From: an uncultured Clostridia bacterium
GTDB taxonomy: Bacteria > Bacillota > Clostridia > Christensenellales > Aristaeellaceae
DNA: 20,807 nucleotides
Reading direction: 5' to 3'
Assembly (NCBI GenBank): GCA_934631025.1
Contig: CAKTXR010000051.1
Coordinates: 1-20,807, forward strand
Part shown: positions 7,004-14,494 of the stretch, piece by piece
Layout of the letters: every line of letters begins with the position of its first letter
How positions within the stretch are numbered: position 1 is the stretch's first letter
Position numbers and translations under genes: made by a program
The notes under the pieces: model-generated
Database searches by the model: none
What the model saw: the letters and a program-made list of their open reading frames with translations, nothing else
Told to the model about the DNA's origin: nothing

Positions 7004-7094
7004 GGGCTGTATATTGATGTTATCTACGCGCACCAACGTCTAGAGTCGAAGCGCCTCCAAGCGCTGAAGAGTCGGGTTGCATGCGCGGAGCGGT

Positions 7095-7112
7095 GTGGAA
7101 GCCGCACTGCGG
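7095..7112 (-). repeat. Small nested palindrome, copy d, abutting a stop codon
   Basis: On the minus strand the palindrome CCGCAGTGCGGCTTCC follows directly after the TGA (7115-7113) of the HD-domain gene and forms the start of R2. Confidence 0.7.
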
Positions 7113-7604
7113 TCAGCGCAGGCTGTAAATCGAATCCAGCAGCGCCGTGCCGGTGACCGTCTTAAAGAGATGCGCGCGGGTATTGAGGATGTTCTCGCGC
7201 GAAAAAACCGCTTCATCGGCGTTGACCAGATAATCCGCCTCGAGCAAAATCTGATAGTCGATCCCGTTGACATTCGTCAGCGTGTGATGATGCCCCACCA
7301 GATAGACTACGCGCTCGATCACGTCCGCATCCAGCCCCGTGTCGGCGAGAAAATCGCGTGCAAGCGGCTGCCCCTCTATCTCCTGGAGCTTACCGTCGGC
7401 ATGACCGTACTTCTCGCGGCAGAGCGGACAGGCAATGTCATGGACGATGGCAGCGACCTCGGTCACCAGCCGGTCGTGCGCGGAGAGCTGCTCGCGCTCA
7501 GCGATGATGTGCGCGAAGGCGTGAACCTTCATCAGGTGATAGATGTCATGATGACTGCCGTTCGAATAGTCGATCATTTTGCACAGGATTTCAGCGATGG
7601 TCAT
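7113..7604 (-). CDS. HD-domain phosphohydrolase
   Basis: A 163-residue cytoplasmic protein with an HD-type metal-dependent phosphohydrolase fold. The pattern seen is H28 in LMKVHAFAH, the HD pair H55-D56 in AAIVHDIACP, a GHHHTL motif at 104-109 and D124 in LEADYLV, which fits the H...HD...D arrangement of the superfamily. Such proteins hydrolyse nucleotide or other phosphate esters; the substrate is not predictable here. The upstream in-frame extension is rejected because GGAGGG lies 9 bp before the ATG at 7604 and a consensus promoter lies just beyond. It is divergent from the LacI-type regulator gene, with back-to-back promoters. Its stop codon directly abuts a copy of the small palindrome that begins repeat R2. 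Confidence 0.82.
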   Translation of the reverse strand: MTIAEILCKMIDYSNGSHHDIYHLMKVHAFAHIIAEREQLSAHDRLVTEVAAIVHDIACPLCREKYGHADGKLQEIEGQPLARDFLADTGLDADVIERVVYLVGHHHTLTNVNGIDYQILLEADYLVNADEAVFSRENILNTRAHLFKTVTGTALLDSIYSLR

Positions 7605-7632
7605 GGCGCGTCCCTCCGATTCGTTTTTCTCG

Positions 7633-7661
7633 ATTATAGCACGCCGCAAAGCCGATTGCAA
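7633..7661 (-). promoter_or_regulatory. Promoter of the HD-domain gene
   Basis: Read on the minus strand, TTGCAA (7661-7656) and TATAAT (7638-7633) are separated by 17 bp. It is back to back with the lacI-type promoter, with 15 bp between the two -35 boxes. Confidence 0.75.
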
Positions 7662-7676
7662 GCGCGACATTTTCTC

Positions 7677-7704
7677 TTGACAAACGGCGCGAATGCGTTA
7701 TAAT
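7677..7704 (+). promoter_or_regulatory. Promoter of the LacI-type regulator gene
   Basis: TTGACA (7677-7682) and TATAAT (7699-7704) are separated by 16 bp; the palindromic operator begins 8 bp after the -10 box. Confidence 0.85.
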
Positions 7705-7711
7705 AGAGGTG

Positions 7712-7725
7712 TTAAAACGTTTTAA
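7712..7725. promoter_or_regulatory. Palindromic LacI-family operator
   Basis: TTAAAACGTTTTAA is a perfect 14-bp palindrome with the central CG typical of LacI-family operators. It covers the predicted transcript start of the regulator's own gene, so negative autoregulation is likely. I found no second copy in the window. Confidence 0.75.
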
Positions 7726-7740
7726 TTTTGCGGTGGTGTT

Positions 7741-8748
7741 ATGAATATTAAATTGGAGGACGTGGCGCGGCGCTTGGGCGTGTCCAAGGCGACGGTGTCG
7801 CTGGCCCTGAACGGCAGTCCGCGCGTCAACGAGCGCACGCGCGAACGGGTGCTGGCCGTCTCCCGCGAGATGGGCTATCACCCCAACCCCTACGCGCGGC
7901 GGCTGGTGACGCAGAAGAGCCGACTGATCGGCCTGATCGTGCCGGACATTGAAAACGTGTATTACGCCTCGCTCGTGCGGCACGTTTCCGACGCGCTGAA
8001 TCGGGCGGGCTACGCGCTGAGCGTGGCCACGAGCACGAATTCGCGCCTGACCGAGCGCAAGATCATCGGCGAGATGCTCGAAAGCCGCGTGGACGCGCTG
8101 CTGCTCGCGCCGGTCAACGCCCCCGCCGGCAGCACGGCCTACCTGAGCGCCGCCGACGACGCGGGCGTGCCGCTGCTGTTCGTCACGTCGATTTACGCCG
8201 ATTTGGCGCGGCCATGCGTGATGTGCGACCTCTACGGCGGCATGAAGGCGCTCATGGCGCGGCTCTACGAGAATGGACGAAGGCGCATCGCCCTGCTGAC
8301 CGGCCCGAAGGACGTTTACTGTCTCGACCTGCGTGAGCGCGGCTGGCGCGATTTCCTCACCGAGCACGATCTGCCCGCCGACGCGGCGCTTCACCTGAGC
8401 GAGGTCAGCTATGAAGCGGCGCTGACCGCCTTGCGCGACGATCCCCTGCAAAGCGTCGACGCGGCGGTGTGCGTCAACGACATGATGGCGCTTGGCGCGG
8501 TCAACGCGCTGCTGGCGCGCGGCGTACGCGTACCGGAGGACGTGGCCGTGGCGGGCTACGACGACGTGATTTTCTCGCGCGTCTCCCCCGTGCCGATCAC
8601 CACCGTGCGGCAGGACGTACGCGCGCTGGCGGCGGCGGCAGTCGACCGGCTGCTGGACATGATCGAACATCGCGATCCGGCGGAAACCGTCACGCTCCTG
8701 CCCTGCACGCTGATCGAGCGCGAATCGACCGGCGCGAGCGCACGCTGA
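7741..8748 (+). CDS. LacI family transcriptional regulator
   Basis: A 335-residue DNA-binding regulator. The N-terminal helix-turn-helix is clear (KLEDVARRLGVSKATVSLAL, residues 4-23), followed by the hinge region around GYHPNPYARRL and a periplasmic-binding-protein-like effector domain starting LIGLIVPDIENVYYASLV. The C-terminal part has AAVCVNDMMALGAVNAL and VAVAGYDDVIFSRVSPVPITTVRQD, standard for the family. A sugar effector is likely. It has its own promoter with a palindromic operator at +1. The GH78 rhamnosidase gene lies 227 bp downstream in the same direction and is the natural candidate target, but no copy of the operator TTAAAACGTTTTAA precedes it, so that link is inference. The ribosome site (GGTGGT) is weak. 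Confidence 0.93.
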   Translation: MNIKLEDVARRLGVSKATVSLALNGSPRVNERTRERVLAVSREMGYHPNPYARRLVTQKSRLIGLIVPDIENVYYASLVRHVSDALNRAGYALSVATSTNSRLTERKIIGEMLESRVDALLLAPVNAPAGSTAYLSAADDAGVPLLFVTSIYADLARPCVMCDLYGGMKALMARLYENGRRRIALLTGPKDVYCLDLRERGWRDFLTEHDLPADAALHLSEVSYEAALTALRDDPLQSVDAAVCVNDMMALGAVNALLARGVRVPEDVAVAGYDDVIFSRVSPVPITTVRQDVRALAAAAVDRLLDMIEHRDPAETVTLLPCTLIERESTGASAR

Positions 8749-8880
8749 CACGGCAAGCCGGCTGCGCGCTCCCCGCAAACTGCAGGGGCATTAAGACGGC
8801 CGAGGGCGTTGCAGGCGACTCGATGATTTGCGCTCTGCCCTATCATGCGCGGCACTTGGAATGAAAGAGAGATTCAGCGG

Positions 8881-8898
8881 CTGAGCGATTGCGCTCAG
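8881..8898. promoter_or_regulatory. Inverted repeat upstream of the GH78 gene
   Basis: CTGAGCG and CGCTCAG form a perfect 7-bp inverted repeat around ATTG, 38 bp upstream of a TATAAT. There is no T-tract, so an operator or leader hairpin is more likely than a terminator. Confidence 0.35.
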
Positions 8899-8935
8899 GC
8901 ACGGCACGTCCGAAAATCCTGCGCAAAAGGGCATA

Positions 8936-8941
8936 TATAAT
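8936..8941 (+). promoter_or_regulatory. Possible -10 box of the GH78 gene
   Basis: TATAAT at 8936-8941, 34 bp before the GH78 start. No good -35 is present at the usual distance, so the promoter may need an activator or may be weak. Confidence 0.4.
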
Positions 8942-8975
8942 GGGTGGAAATTCAGAAATACGAGGAGGAATGACC

Positions 8976-11525
8976 ATGTTTCGTCCCATCAACATCACGG
9001 CTGACGGCGGCCGGCTGAAATCCTACGCACGCTCCCGACTGGTGGAGCGCGGCGAGGGCGTGCGCATCGGCTGGGGCGCGGAATCCAGCTTCGAAAACGA
9101 AAGGCAGAGCGCCTGCCGCGTGACGCTGACCGCCGACAGCCTGAGCTGGGACAGCGGCTGGCGCGAGCAGAGCGAACAATTCCTGTGCTGCGACACGCGC
9201 CTGCCTGAGGGCCTGCCGGTCGCCGTAGCCGTCACGCTGCGCGACAGCCATGGCCGCGAGAGCGACACGGCGCTCGAGGTTATCTACAACGCGCACGTCG
9301 ACTGGCGCGCGGGCTGGATCACGCTGGGACACGACGCCGACCGCACGCTCTACTTCCGCCGCGAGTTCACCGTGGACGCGGGGCTGAAATCGGCCGTGCT
9401 GTACGTCTGCGGCATCGGCTATCAGACCGTATCGCTGAACGGCGAGGCGGTCGACAGCGCCGCGCTCGATCCGGCGCACACCGACTACACGAAAACCTGC
9501 CAGTATGTCGCCTACCCCGAGCTTGAAAAGCAGCTGAAGCCGGGCGCGAACTGCCTGGGCGTTCAGGTGGGCACCGGCTGGCGGCACAATTCCTTCTCCG
9601 GCCGCGATATGGGCAGCGGCCGCGTGATGGCGTTCACCGGCGCAATCCAGCTCAGCGCCATGCTGCGCCTGACCTACGAGAACGGCCGCACCGAGTGGAT
9701 CCTGACCGACGAAAGCTGGCAGGCCGGACACGGCGCGCACGTCTCGAGCGACCTGTTCAACGGCGAAATCTGCGATGCGAATCAGGCCGCCGTCGGCTGG
9801 GACAAGGCCGGCTATACTGGCTTTGCAGCCGCCGAAACGGCCGACGCGCCCGGCGGCGCGATGAAGCCGATGATCCTCAACCCCATCATCGAGCACAGCG
9901 CGCGCAAGGCCGTCGCCTGCTGGCCAATCGGCGAGGACAGCTATATCCTCGATTTCGGCCAGAACATCGCAGGCGTGGTGCGCGTGAAGCTGCCCGAACA
10001 TATGCAAAAGGGGCAGACCATCGCGATGCAGCACGCCGAGGAACTGGACGAAAACGGCGAGCTTTACACCGCTCCGCTGCGCAGCGCTCAGGCGACCGAC
10101 CGCTACACCGCCAGCGGAGACGAGCGCGACTTTACAATCTGGCAGCCGCGCAACACCTATCACGGCTTCCGCTATGTCCGCGTGACCGGCCTGGGCGACG
10201 CGTTCGACGCAGATCGCTTCGAGGCGGTCGAGCTGCACACCGATCTGGAAAAGAAATCGTTCTTCCGCTGCGGCGAGGCGCGCGTCAACGCCCTGCACGA
10301 GATGTGCGCCGCCACCGAGCGCGCCAACCAGCACAGCATCCTCACCGACTGCCCCCAGCGCGACGAGCGTCAGGGCTGGATGAACGACGCGACCGTCCGC
10401 TTTGAGGAAACGCCCTACAACTTTGAAATCGGCAGGATGTTCCCCAAGCTCATTCGCGATCTGATCGACGAGCAGGGCGCGGACGGCGCGATCACCTGCA
10501 CCGCCCCGTTCGTTTACGGCGGCCGGCCGGCTGATCCGGTCTGCTCGAGCTTCCTCGTGGCGGGCTACGAATGCCTGCTGCACGACGGCAACGACGACGC
10601 GATTCGCGAGGCGTTCGACCGCTTCGCCGCGTGGGAAAGCTGCCTGCTTCAGCACAGCGACGACTATCTCGTCAACTACAGCTATTACGGCGACTGGGCC
10701 GGCCCCGCCTACGCCTGCGCGAGCATCGACAGCGCGCCGTCTGCCGTCACGCCCGGCGTGTTCATGTCCAGCGGCTATTCCTATTACAACTGCCGTCTGC
10801 TCTCTCAGTTCGCCGCGCGCCTGAATCGCGCCGAGGACGAAAAGCACTGGCTCGACATGGCTGAGCGCGTCAAGGCCGCGATTCTCGGCAAATGGTATAA
10901 CGCCGAGACCGCCGTCATGGCCACCGGCAGCATGGCCTGCCAGGTGTTCTCGCTGTGGCTGGGGCTGATCCTCGAAGCCGACAGGGCGCGCGCGATCAAG
11001 CGCGTTCACGACGAGCTGATTGCGAGCGGCGACCGCTTCACCACCGGCAATCTCTGCACGCGCTATCTGATGGATATGCTGTGCGAGGGCGGCTATCTGG
11101 AGGACGCGTGGCGGCTGGCGATCAAGCAGGACTATCCCTCGTGGGGCTATATGGCGCAGCAGGAGGCGACAACCGTCTGGGAGCGCTTCGAGCTGAAGAA
11201 GAACCCCGGCATGAACAGCCACAATCACCCGATGTACGGCGCGGTGGATTACTGGCTGTACGCCTATATCGCGGGCATCAGACCGCTGGCGGCGGGATAT
11301 GAGCGGATCCTCATCAAACCGTATATGCCCGAGGGGCTGATGAGCGCGCAGGCCGTTGTGGATACGGCGCGTGGAGAGGTGGCCGTGCGCTGGATGAAGC
11401 GCTATGGCGGCACGCATCTGCACGTCACGGTGCCTTTCGGCGCAACGGCGCGCGTGGAGTTCATGGGCGAAACGCACGAGGTGGGCAGCGGATTCTACGC
11501 TTTCAGCGTGCAGGATAAGGCATAA
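8976..11525 (+). CDS. Alpha-L-rhamnosidase, glycoside hydrolase family 78
   Basis: An 849-residue inverting glycosidase that removes terminal L-rhamnose from plant polysaccharides (such as rhamnogalacturonan side chains) or glycosides. No signal peptide is seen, so it probably acts in the cytoplasm on imported oligosaccharides. Order of domains: N-terminal beta-sandwich domains (residues about 1-330, with RTLYFRREF and DYTKTCQYVAY), then the catalytic (alpha/alpha)6 barrel with the signature TDCPQRDERQGWMNDA, in which the Glu of DER is the expected general acid, and the later WGYMAQQEATTVWERFE, whose WE is the expected base region. MNSHNHPMYGAVDYWLYAY and a C-terminal beta domain follow. The start at 8976 is chosen because AGGAGG at 8963-8968 lies 7 bp away; the ATG at 8970 is too close. 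It follows the LacI-type gene and is followed by repeat R3. Confidence 0.93.
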   Translation: MFRPINITADGGRLKSYARSRLVERGEGVRIGWGAESSFENERQSACRVTLTADSLSWDSGWREQSEQFLCCDTRLPEGLPVAVAVTLRDSHGRESDTALEVIYNAHVDWRAGWITLGHDADRTLYFRREFTVDAGLKSAVLYVCGIGYQTVSLNGEAVDSAALDPAHTDYTKTCQYVAYPELEKQLKPGANCLGVQVGTGWRHNSFSGRDMGSGRVMAFTGAIQLSAMLRLTYENGRTEWILTDESWQAGHGAHVSSDLFNGEICDANQAAVGWDKAGYTGFAAAETADAPGGAMKPMILNPIIEHSARKAVACWPIGEDSYILDFGQNIAGVVRVKLPEHMQKGQTIAMQHAEELDENGELYTAPLRSAQATDRYTASGDERDFTIWQPRNTYHGFRYVRVTGLGDAFDADRFEAVELHTDLEKKSFFRCGEARVNALHEMCAATERANQHSILTDCPQRDERQGWMNDATVRFEETPYNFEIGRMFPKLIRDLIDEQGADGAITCTAPFVYGGRPADPVCSSFLVAGYECLLHDGNDDAIREAFDRFAAWESCLLQHSDDYLVNYSYYGDWAGPAYACASIDSAPSAVTPGVFMSSGYSYYNCRLLSQFAARLNRAEDEKHWLDMAERVKAAILGKWYNAETAVMATGSMACQVFSLWLGLILEADRARAIKRVHDELIASGDRFTTGNLCTRYLMDMLCEGGYLEDAWRLAIKQDYPSWGYMAQQEATTVWERFELKKNPGMNSHNHPMYGAVDYWLYAYIAGIRPLAAGYERILIKPYMPEGLMSAQAVVDTARGEVAVRWMKRYGGTHLHVTVPFGATARVEFMGETHEVGSGFYAFSVQDKA

Positions 11526-11567
11526 CGCAAGGCTTGCGCTTCCGCACACGGCTTCCCCGCGTAAAGC

Positions 11568-12217
11568 GCACCCACGCCGCAAATCAAATGAGGAGAGTCC
11601 AGAGAGTCAATGACTCTTTGGCGCAGGTTTGGGGGCGCGCAGCCCCCAACGGACTCCCCGCGGTATCATATCGAATGCGCAATCACTTCGCCAGAGGAAC
11701 ACGACAGGTTTGCGACTCGATTGCTGCGTATGGCATCGGCTTTACAGGTTGCGGCGAATGGATTTGACTTCTATTCAAGGCTTGTCCTCCCGCCAGAAGG
11801 CTTTCCAGTCGCCTCCTGGACTTCTTCGGGGTCTCCGTCGAGATCGCCCCAAGAAACGTGCAAGCCTGAAGTGAACCCACAAAGTCCGATAACCGTACGT
11901 CTCTTGAGAACGCTCTAACGGCGATCTCGACCTACGCAGAACAGAAACGGAAGCTTGCGCAAGCCGTCCTGTTTGGCGCTCAGCGTCAAACAGCAGGCGT
12001 GAACCGACGCAAAGGTTTCTAACAGGAACGCAAGGCAGGCATAGACCACACGCAAAACGCCGCAATAGAACCGCACTCGCCGCGCCGCCCAACCCCCGCG
12101 CGCGCAAACGCCTGTGCCGGAGCTACAACCGGCCAAACGCAGCATTTCGCCGGCGCACAATTCACGCGCGTATGATTCACCGCTAACGCATCGCCGCGTC
12201 AGCGCGGAACAGCGCCG
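11568..12217 (+). repeat. Large modular intergenic repeat, copy R3
   Basis: The same element as R1, lacking the leader and the CATAAATTGGA hairpin. It starts with the block CACCCACGCCGCAAATCAAA, then intact hairpin A (AGAGTCA-A-TGACTCT, 11603-11617), intact hairpin B (TTGGGGGC ... GCCCCCAA, 11629-11649), the central blocks shared with R1, the CTGTTTG ... CAAACAG hairpin near 11969-11993, and the tail to CCGCG/CGCGG near 12193-12207. Neither hairpin carries the small palindrome. It fills the gap between the GH78 gene and the isomerase gene. Between its end and the isomerase start only a small TCGCCC/GGGCGA hairpin (12282-12299) is visible. Confidence 0.8.
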
Positions 12218-12324
12218 TTGGGGAAATGCGCTGCGGACGATGCGCGCTTTGTCGCAGAAATGCCCCATGCAATGTGAAAAATCGCCCCGAAACGGGCGAC
12301 GATGATAGAAAGGATGTGCTTTTC

Positions 12325-12897
12325 ATGAAGATGGTCAAGGACAAGAAGTTGGTCGTGGGCGCGGATTTCGCCGGATACCCGCTCAAGGAGGTCGTCGTGG
12401 CGCACCTCAAGGCCAAAGGCTGGGAAATCGAGGACGTGGGCGTGAAATCGCCCGATGACAACGACACCGAGAATATGTTCCACCGCGTCGGCCTTCGCAT
12501 TGGTGCGAAAATCGCCGAGGGCGAATACGAGCGAGCGCTCGCCTTCTGCGGCACCGGCATGGGCATCCACATCGCCGCCAGCAAGTGCCCCCACGTCCAC
12601 GCCGGCGTGGTCGAGAGTGTCCCCGCCGCGCTGCGCGCCATCACCGGCAACGGCGTAAACGTGCTCGCCATGGGCGCGTTCTATGTCGCCCCCGCCATGG
12701 CCTGCGACATCGCCGACGCGTATCTCGGCGCGCAGCTGGGCAGCGGCTACGAATGGTGGCACAATTTCTACGAGTTCCACAAGCTCGCCATCGACGAGCT
12801 GGAGGCCTTCGACTACGAGACCTATAAGAAGAACGGCTTCAAGCTCGAGCATCTGGGCGATTATCCGCTCACGCTCGAAACTAAGCCCGAGGACTGA
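12325..12897 (+). CDS. RpiB/LacA/LacB family sugar-phosphate isomerase
   Basis: A 190-residue cytoplasmic aldose-ketose isomerase of the RpiB/LacAB fold. Seen: the N-terminal strand VVGADFAGYPLKE with the substrate-binding aspartate, the catalytic-cysteine loop FCGTGMGIHIAASK (C75), and GNGVNVLAMGAFYVAP, the anion-binding region. It is longer than the typical RpiB of about 150 residues, with a C-terminal extension ending in GYEWWHNFYEFHKL and a Tyr/Lys-rich tail; this longer subgroup acts on sugar phosphates other than ribose 5-phosphate, exact substrate unknown. The start is chosen over the upstream in-frame extension because of the AAAGGA ribosome site near 12309 and the usual MK..KLVVGADFAG beginning. 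A strong terminator follows directly. Its place in the carbohydrate island suggests a role in converting a released pentose, tetrose or deoxy-sugar phosphate. Confidence 0.88.
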   Translation: MKMVKDKKLVVGADFAGYPLKEVVVAHLKAKGWEIEDVGVKSPDDNDTENMFHRVGLRIGAKIAEGEYERALAFCGTGMGIHIAASKCPHVHAGVVESVPAALRAITGNGVNVLAMGAFYVAPAMACDIADAYLGAQLGSGYEWWHNFYEFHKLAIDELEAFDYETYKKNGFKLEHLGDYPLTLETKPED

Positions 12898-12903
12898 CGC
12901 GCC

Positions 12904-12945
12904 GGCGCTCCGCCCGATCAACCGAGCGGGGCGCTCCTTTTTTTT
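12904..12945 (+). terminator. Rho-independent terminator of the isomerase gene
   Basis: A GC-rich stem (GCGCTCCGC pairing with GCGGGGCGC, one T-G wobble) is followed by eight T residues at 12938-12945, starting 7 bp past the stop codon. Confidence 0.92.
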
Positions 12946-12957
12946 GCACGGCGGCGC

Positions 12958-12985
12958 TTGACAGCCCGCCGAAATGTGCTATACT
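12958..12985 (+). promoter_or_regulatory. Promoter of the TM1266-type gene
   Basis: TTGACA (12958-12963) and TATACT (12980-12985) with a 16-bp spacer, 32 bp upstream of the start codon and just beyond the preceding terminator. Confidence 0.82.
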
Positions 12986-13017
12986 GTATAAAAACACAAA
13001 ACGGAGTGGATTCAAGC

Positions 13018-13284
13018 ATGGAAACGCGCGTGGCCATCGTCAGCATTATCATCGAGGACGGCGAAAAAACCGCCGAATTGAACGCGATATTGCACGAATA
13101 CAGCCGCTTTATCCTCGGCCGCATGGGCATCCCCTGCCGCAAACACGGCATCAGCATCATATCGATCGCCGTCGACGCGCCGCAGGATCAGATCAATTCA
13201 CTCGCAGGGCGCATCGGCCGCCTGAACGGCGTGACCGCAAAGACCGTCTATTCCGCCAAATCATACCCCACCGGCCCGCAATAA
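13018..13284 (+). CDS. TM1266-family ACT-like protein (putative iron-only hydrogenase system regulator)
   Basis: An 88-residue protein with the ACT/NikR-C-like fold of the TM1266 family, seen in the beginning METRVAIVSIIIED, the helix LNAILHEYSRFILGRMGIP, and the second half ISIISIAVDAPQDQINSLAGRIGRLNGV, with the typical IGRL.GV ending and a following VYS. Family members often sit beside [FeFe]-hydrogenase maturation genes (hydE, hydF, hydG) and are named as putative regulators for that reason; the biochemical role is not established. No hydrogenase gene is in this window, so this copy is an orphan. The start at 13018 is preferred because of GGAG at 13003-13006 and because the promoter's transcript start would lie after the alternative upstream start. 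The GNAT gene follows after 15 bp. Confidence 0.82.
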   Translation: METRVAIVSIIIEDGEKTAELNAILHEYSRFILGRMGIPCRKHGISIISIAVDAPQDQINSLAGRIGRLNGVTAKTVYSAKSYPTGPQ

Positions 13285-13299
13285 GGAGCAGTTTTTTTC

Positions 13300-13842
13300 A
13301 TGGAACCGAGCATTCGCAGGGCGACAGGCGCCGATATCGACGCTGTGGCCGAAATTTACGCGCTGATCCACACCGAAGAGGAAGCAGGCCGCACGACCAC
13401 CGGATGGAAGCGCGGCGTTTATCCCACCCGCGCCGTGGCCGAGGCCGCCGCTTCGCGCAGCGATCTATTCGTCATGGAGGACGAAGGGCGCATCGTGGCC
13501 GCGGCCATCATCAATCATACGCAGGTTGATATTTATACAGGCGCGCCCTGGCAGTACGACGCGCCGGACGAGCAGATCATAGTGCTGCACACGCTGGTCG
13601 TCGATCCGCGCGTCAAGGGCCGCGGACTGGGGCGCGCGTTCGAGGCGTTTTATGAGCGCTATGCCCTCGAGCACGGCTGTCCGTATCTGCGCATCGACAC
13701 CAACGCGCGCAACACGGCGGCGCGGCGGCTGTACGCGCACCTTAACTACCGCGAAATCGCCATTCTTCCCTGCCGGTTCAACGGATTGGACAATATTGAT
13801 TTGGTTTTGCTGGAAAAGAGGGCGACGCATTATGCAGATTGA
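13300..13842 (+). CDS. GNAT family N-acetyltransferase
   Basis: A 180-residue cytoplasmic acetyltransferase that would transfer the acetyl group of acetyl-CoA to an amine; the acceptor is unknown. The acetyl-CoA binding motif A is seen as HTLVVDPRVKGRGLGRAF (the R/Q-x-x-G-x-G pattern is KGRGLG), followed by motif B with LRIDTNARNTAARRLYAHLNY, in which the Asn and Tyr are typical. A ribosome site AAGGAG lies 16 bp upstream, separated by a T-rich stretch, which is a rather long spacing. It is 15 bp downstream of the TM1266-type gene and overlaps the next gene by 11 bp, so the three are probably one transcript. Confidence 0.9.
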   Translation: MEPSIRRATGADIDAVAEIYALIHTEEEAGRTTTGWKRGVYPTRAVAEAAASRSDLFVMEDEGRIVAAAIINHTQVDIYTGAPWQYDAPDEQIIVLHTLVVDPRVKGRGLGRAFEAFYERYALEHGCPYLRIDTNARNTAARRLYAHLNYREIAILPCRFNGLDNIDLVLLEKRATHYAD

Positions 13843-14320
13843 ACAGTTCGTCATGGCCTATGGCGTGGAGCAGGATCGCCTGCGCGTGCTGCTGCCGGAA
13901 GGATTCGCATCGCTGCGACCCGTGCTGCGCATCAACGCCGAGATTCGAGACGGTCAAAGCGCTTATCTCGAGTTCAACACCGCCGTGCAGTCGGGTGACG
14001 CGCGCGGCTGGCTGAACATCGGCGCGTGGAAAAACGTGTCCTTTGAAAAGCGCGGCCGGACGACCGTGTTTACAGCGGACGCGCTGACGATCCGCTTTAC
14101 GGCGGTCGGCGTCGAGGGCGGCTGTCCCGCCGAGAAGGACAACGCGGGCTGCTTTTTCAGGCGCGGTGACAGCTGGACGCTGCGTCCCGCCGAGAAAATC
14201 GACGTGCGCAAGGAATTTTGCGATTGTGAATTCGCTTGGCGCGGCGGCGCGCACGGCGTGAGCGTCGGCAAAACGCTGCCGGCCCTCCCCACCGAGCCGC
14301 GGATCGCCTATCCCGCGTAG
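13832..14320 (+). CDS. Conserved protein of unknown function
   Basis: A 162-residue soluble protein I cannot assign to a named family. The start at 13832 (ATG, with AGAGGG upstream) overlaps the GNAT stop by 11 bp, which argues for translational coupling; the longer upstream reading in this frame is only a shadow of the GNAT gene. It has distinct blocks that look conserved: LRVLLPEGFASLRPVLRINA near the start, AYLEFNTAV, RGWLNIGAWKNV, TIRFTAVGVEGGCPAEKDN, a CDCEF motif and GVSVGKTLPALPTE near the end. The overall pattern loosely recalls the acetoacetate decarboxylase-like fold, but I see no clear catalytic lysine motif, so this is a weak guess. Cys residues in GGCPAEKDNAGC and FCDCEF might bind a metal. 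Confidence 0.75.
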   Translation: MQIEQFVMAYGVEQDRLRVLLPEGFASLRPVLRINAEIRDGQSAYLEFNTAVQSGDARGWLNIGAWKNVSFEKRGRTTVFTADALTIRFTAVGVEGGCPAEKDNAGCFFRRGDSWTLRPAEKIDVRKEFCDCEFAWRGGAHGVSVGKTLPALPTEPRIAYPA

Positions 14321-14494
14321 CCGTTCTGCGTGGAAAGCGCGGCAATCCTCCCCTGCGATCAGGTGCTGGGGAGCTATAAAGTGCTGTTTGAGCGGAAATA
14401 GTCGTCGCATTTGAGCGAAACGCTTTAGTGGAAACAGTGCATTGCCGCAAGCCCTGTCCGGCCATGCGCCCGCGCGCTCACATTTTTGCCGGAA

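Larger units (their letters stand above)
6535..7112 (-). repeat. Large modular intergenic repeat, copy R2
   Basis: The same element as R1, on the minus strand, filling the gap between the HD-domain gene stop and the htpG CIRCE region. It keeps the leader with hairpin AGCGC/GCGCT, the CATAAATTGGA hairpin (6969-7003), hairpins A and B (both interrupted by the small palindrome) and the 3' tail. It lacks the central blocks: after CCCCGCGG it jumps to the block AAACGCACGACAGGCACGAA. The segment at about 6870-6950, between the terminator-like hairpin and hairpin A, is unlike the other copies. No gene is credible here. Confidence 0.75.

Noticed and set aside
11526..11538. CGCAAG-G-CTTGCG palindrome just after the rhamnosidase stop as a terminator
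   Set aside because: It is short and has no T-tract; kept only as a note.
8952..11582. A minus-strand open frame of 876 codons opposite the GH78 gene
   Set aside because: It is an antisense shadow produced by GC-rich codon use; the plus strand carries full GH78 motifs, a ribosome site and a start, and the minus frame has none of these.
11915..12268. A minus-strand frame in the repeat tails with ELWAGEMLRLAG-like similarity between copies
   Set aside because: R4 has an indel that breaks the frame relative to the other copies, the ends differ in every copy, and no ribosome site precedes any start.
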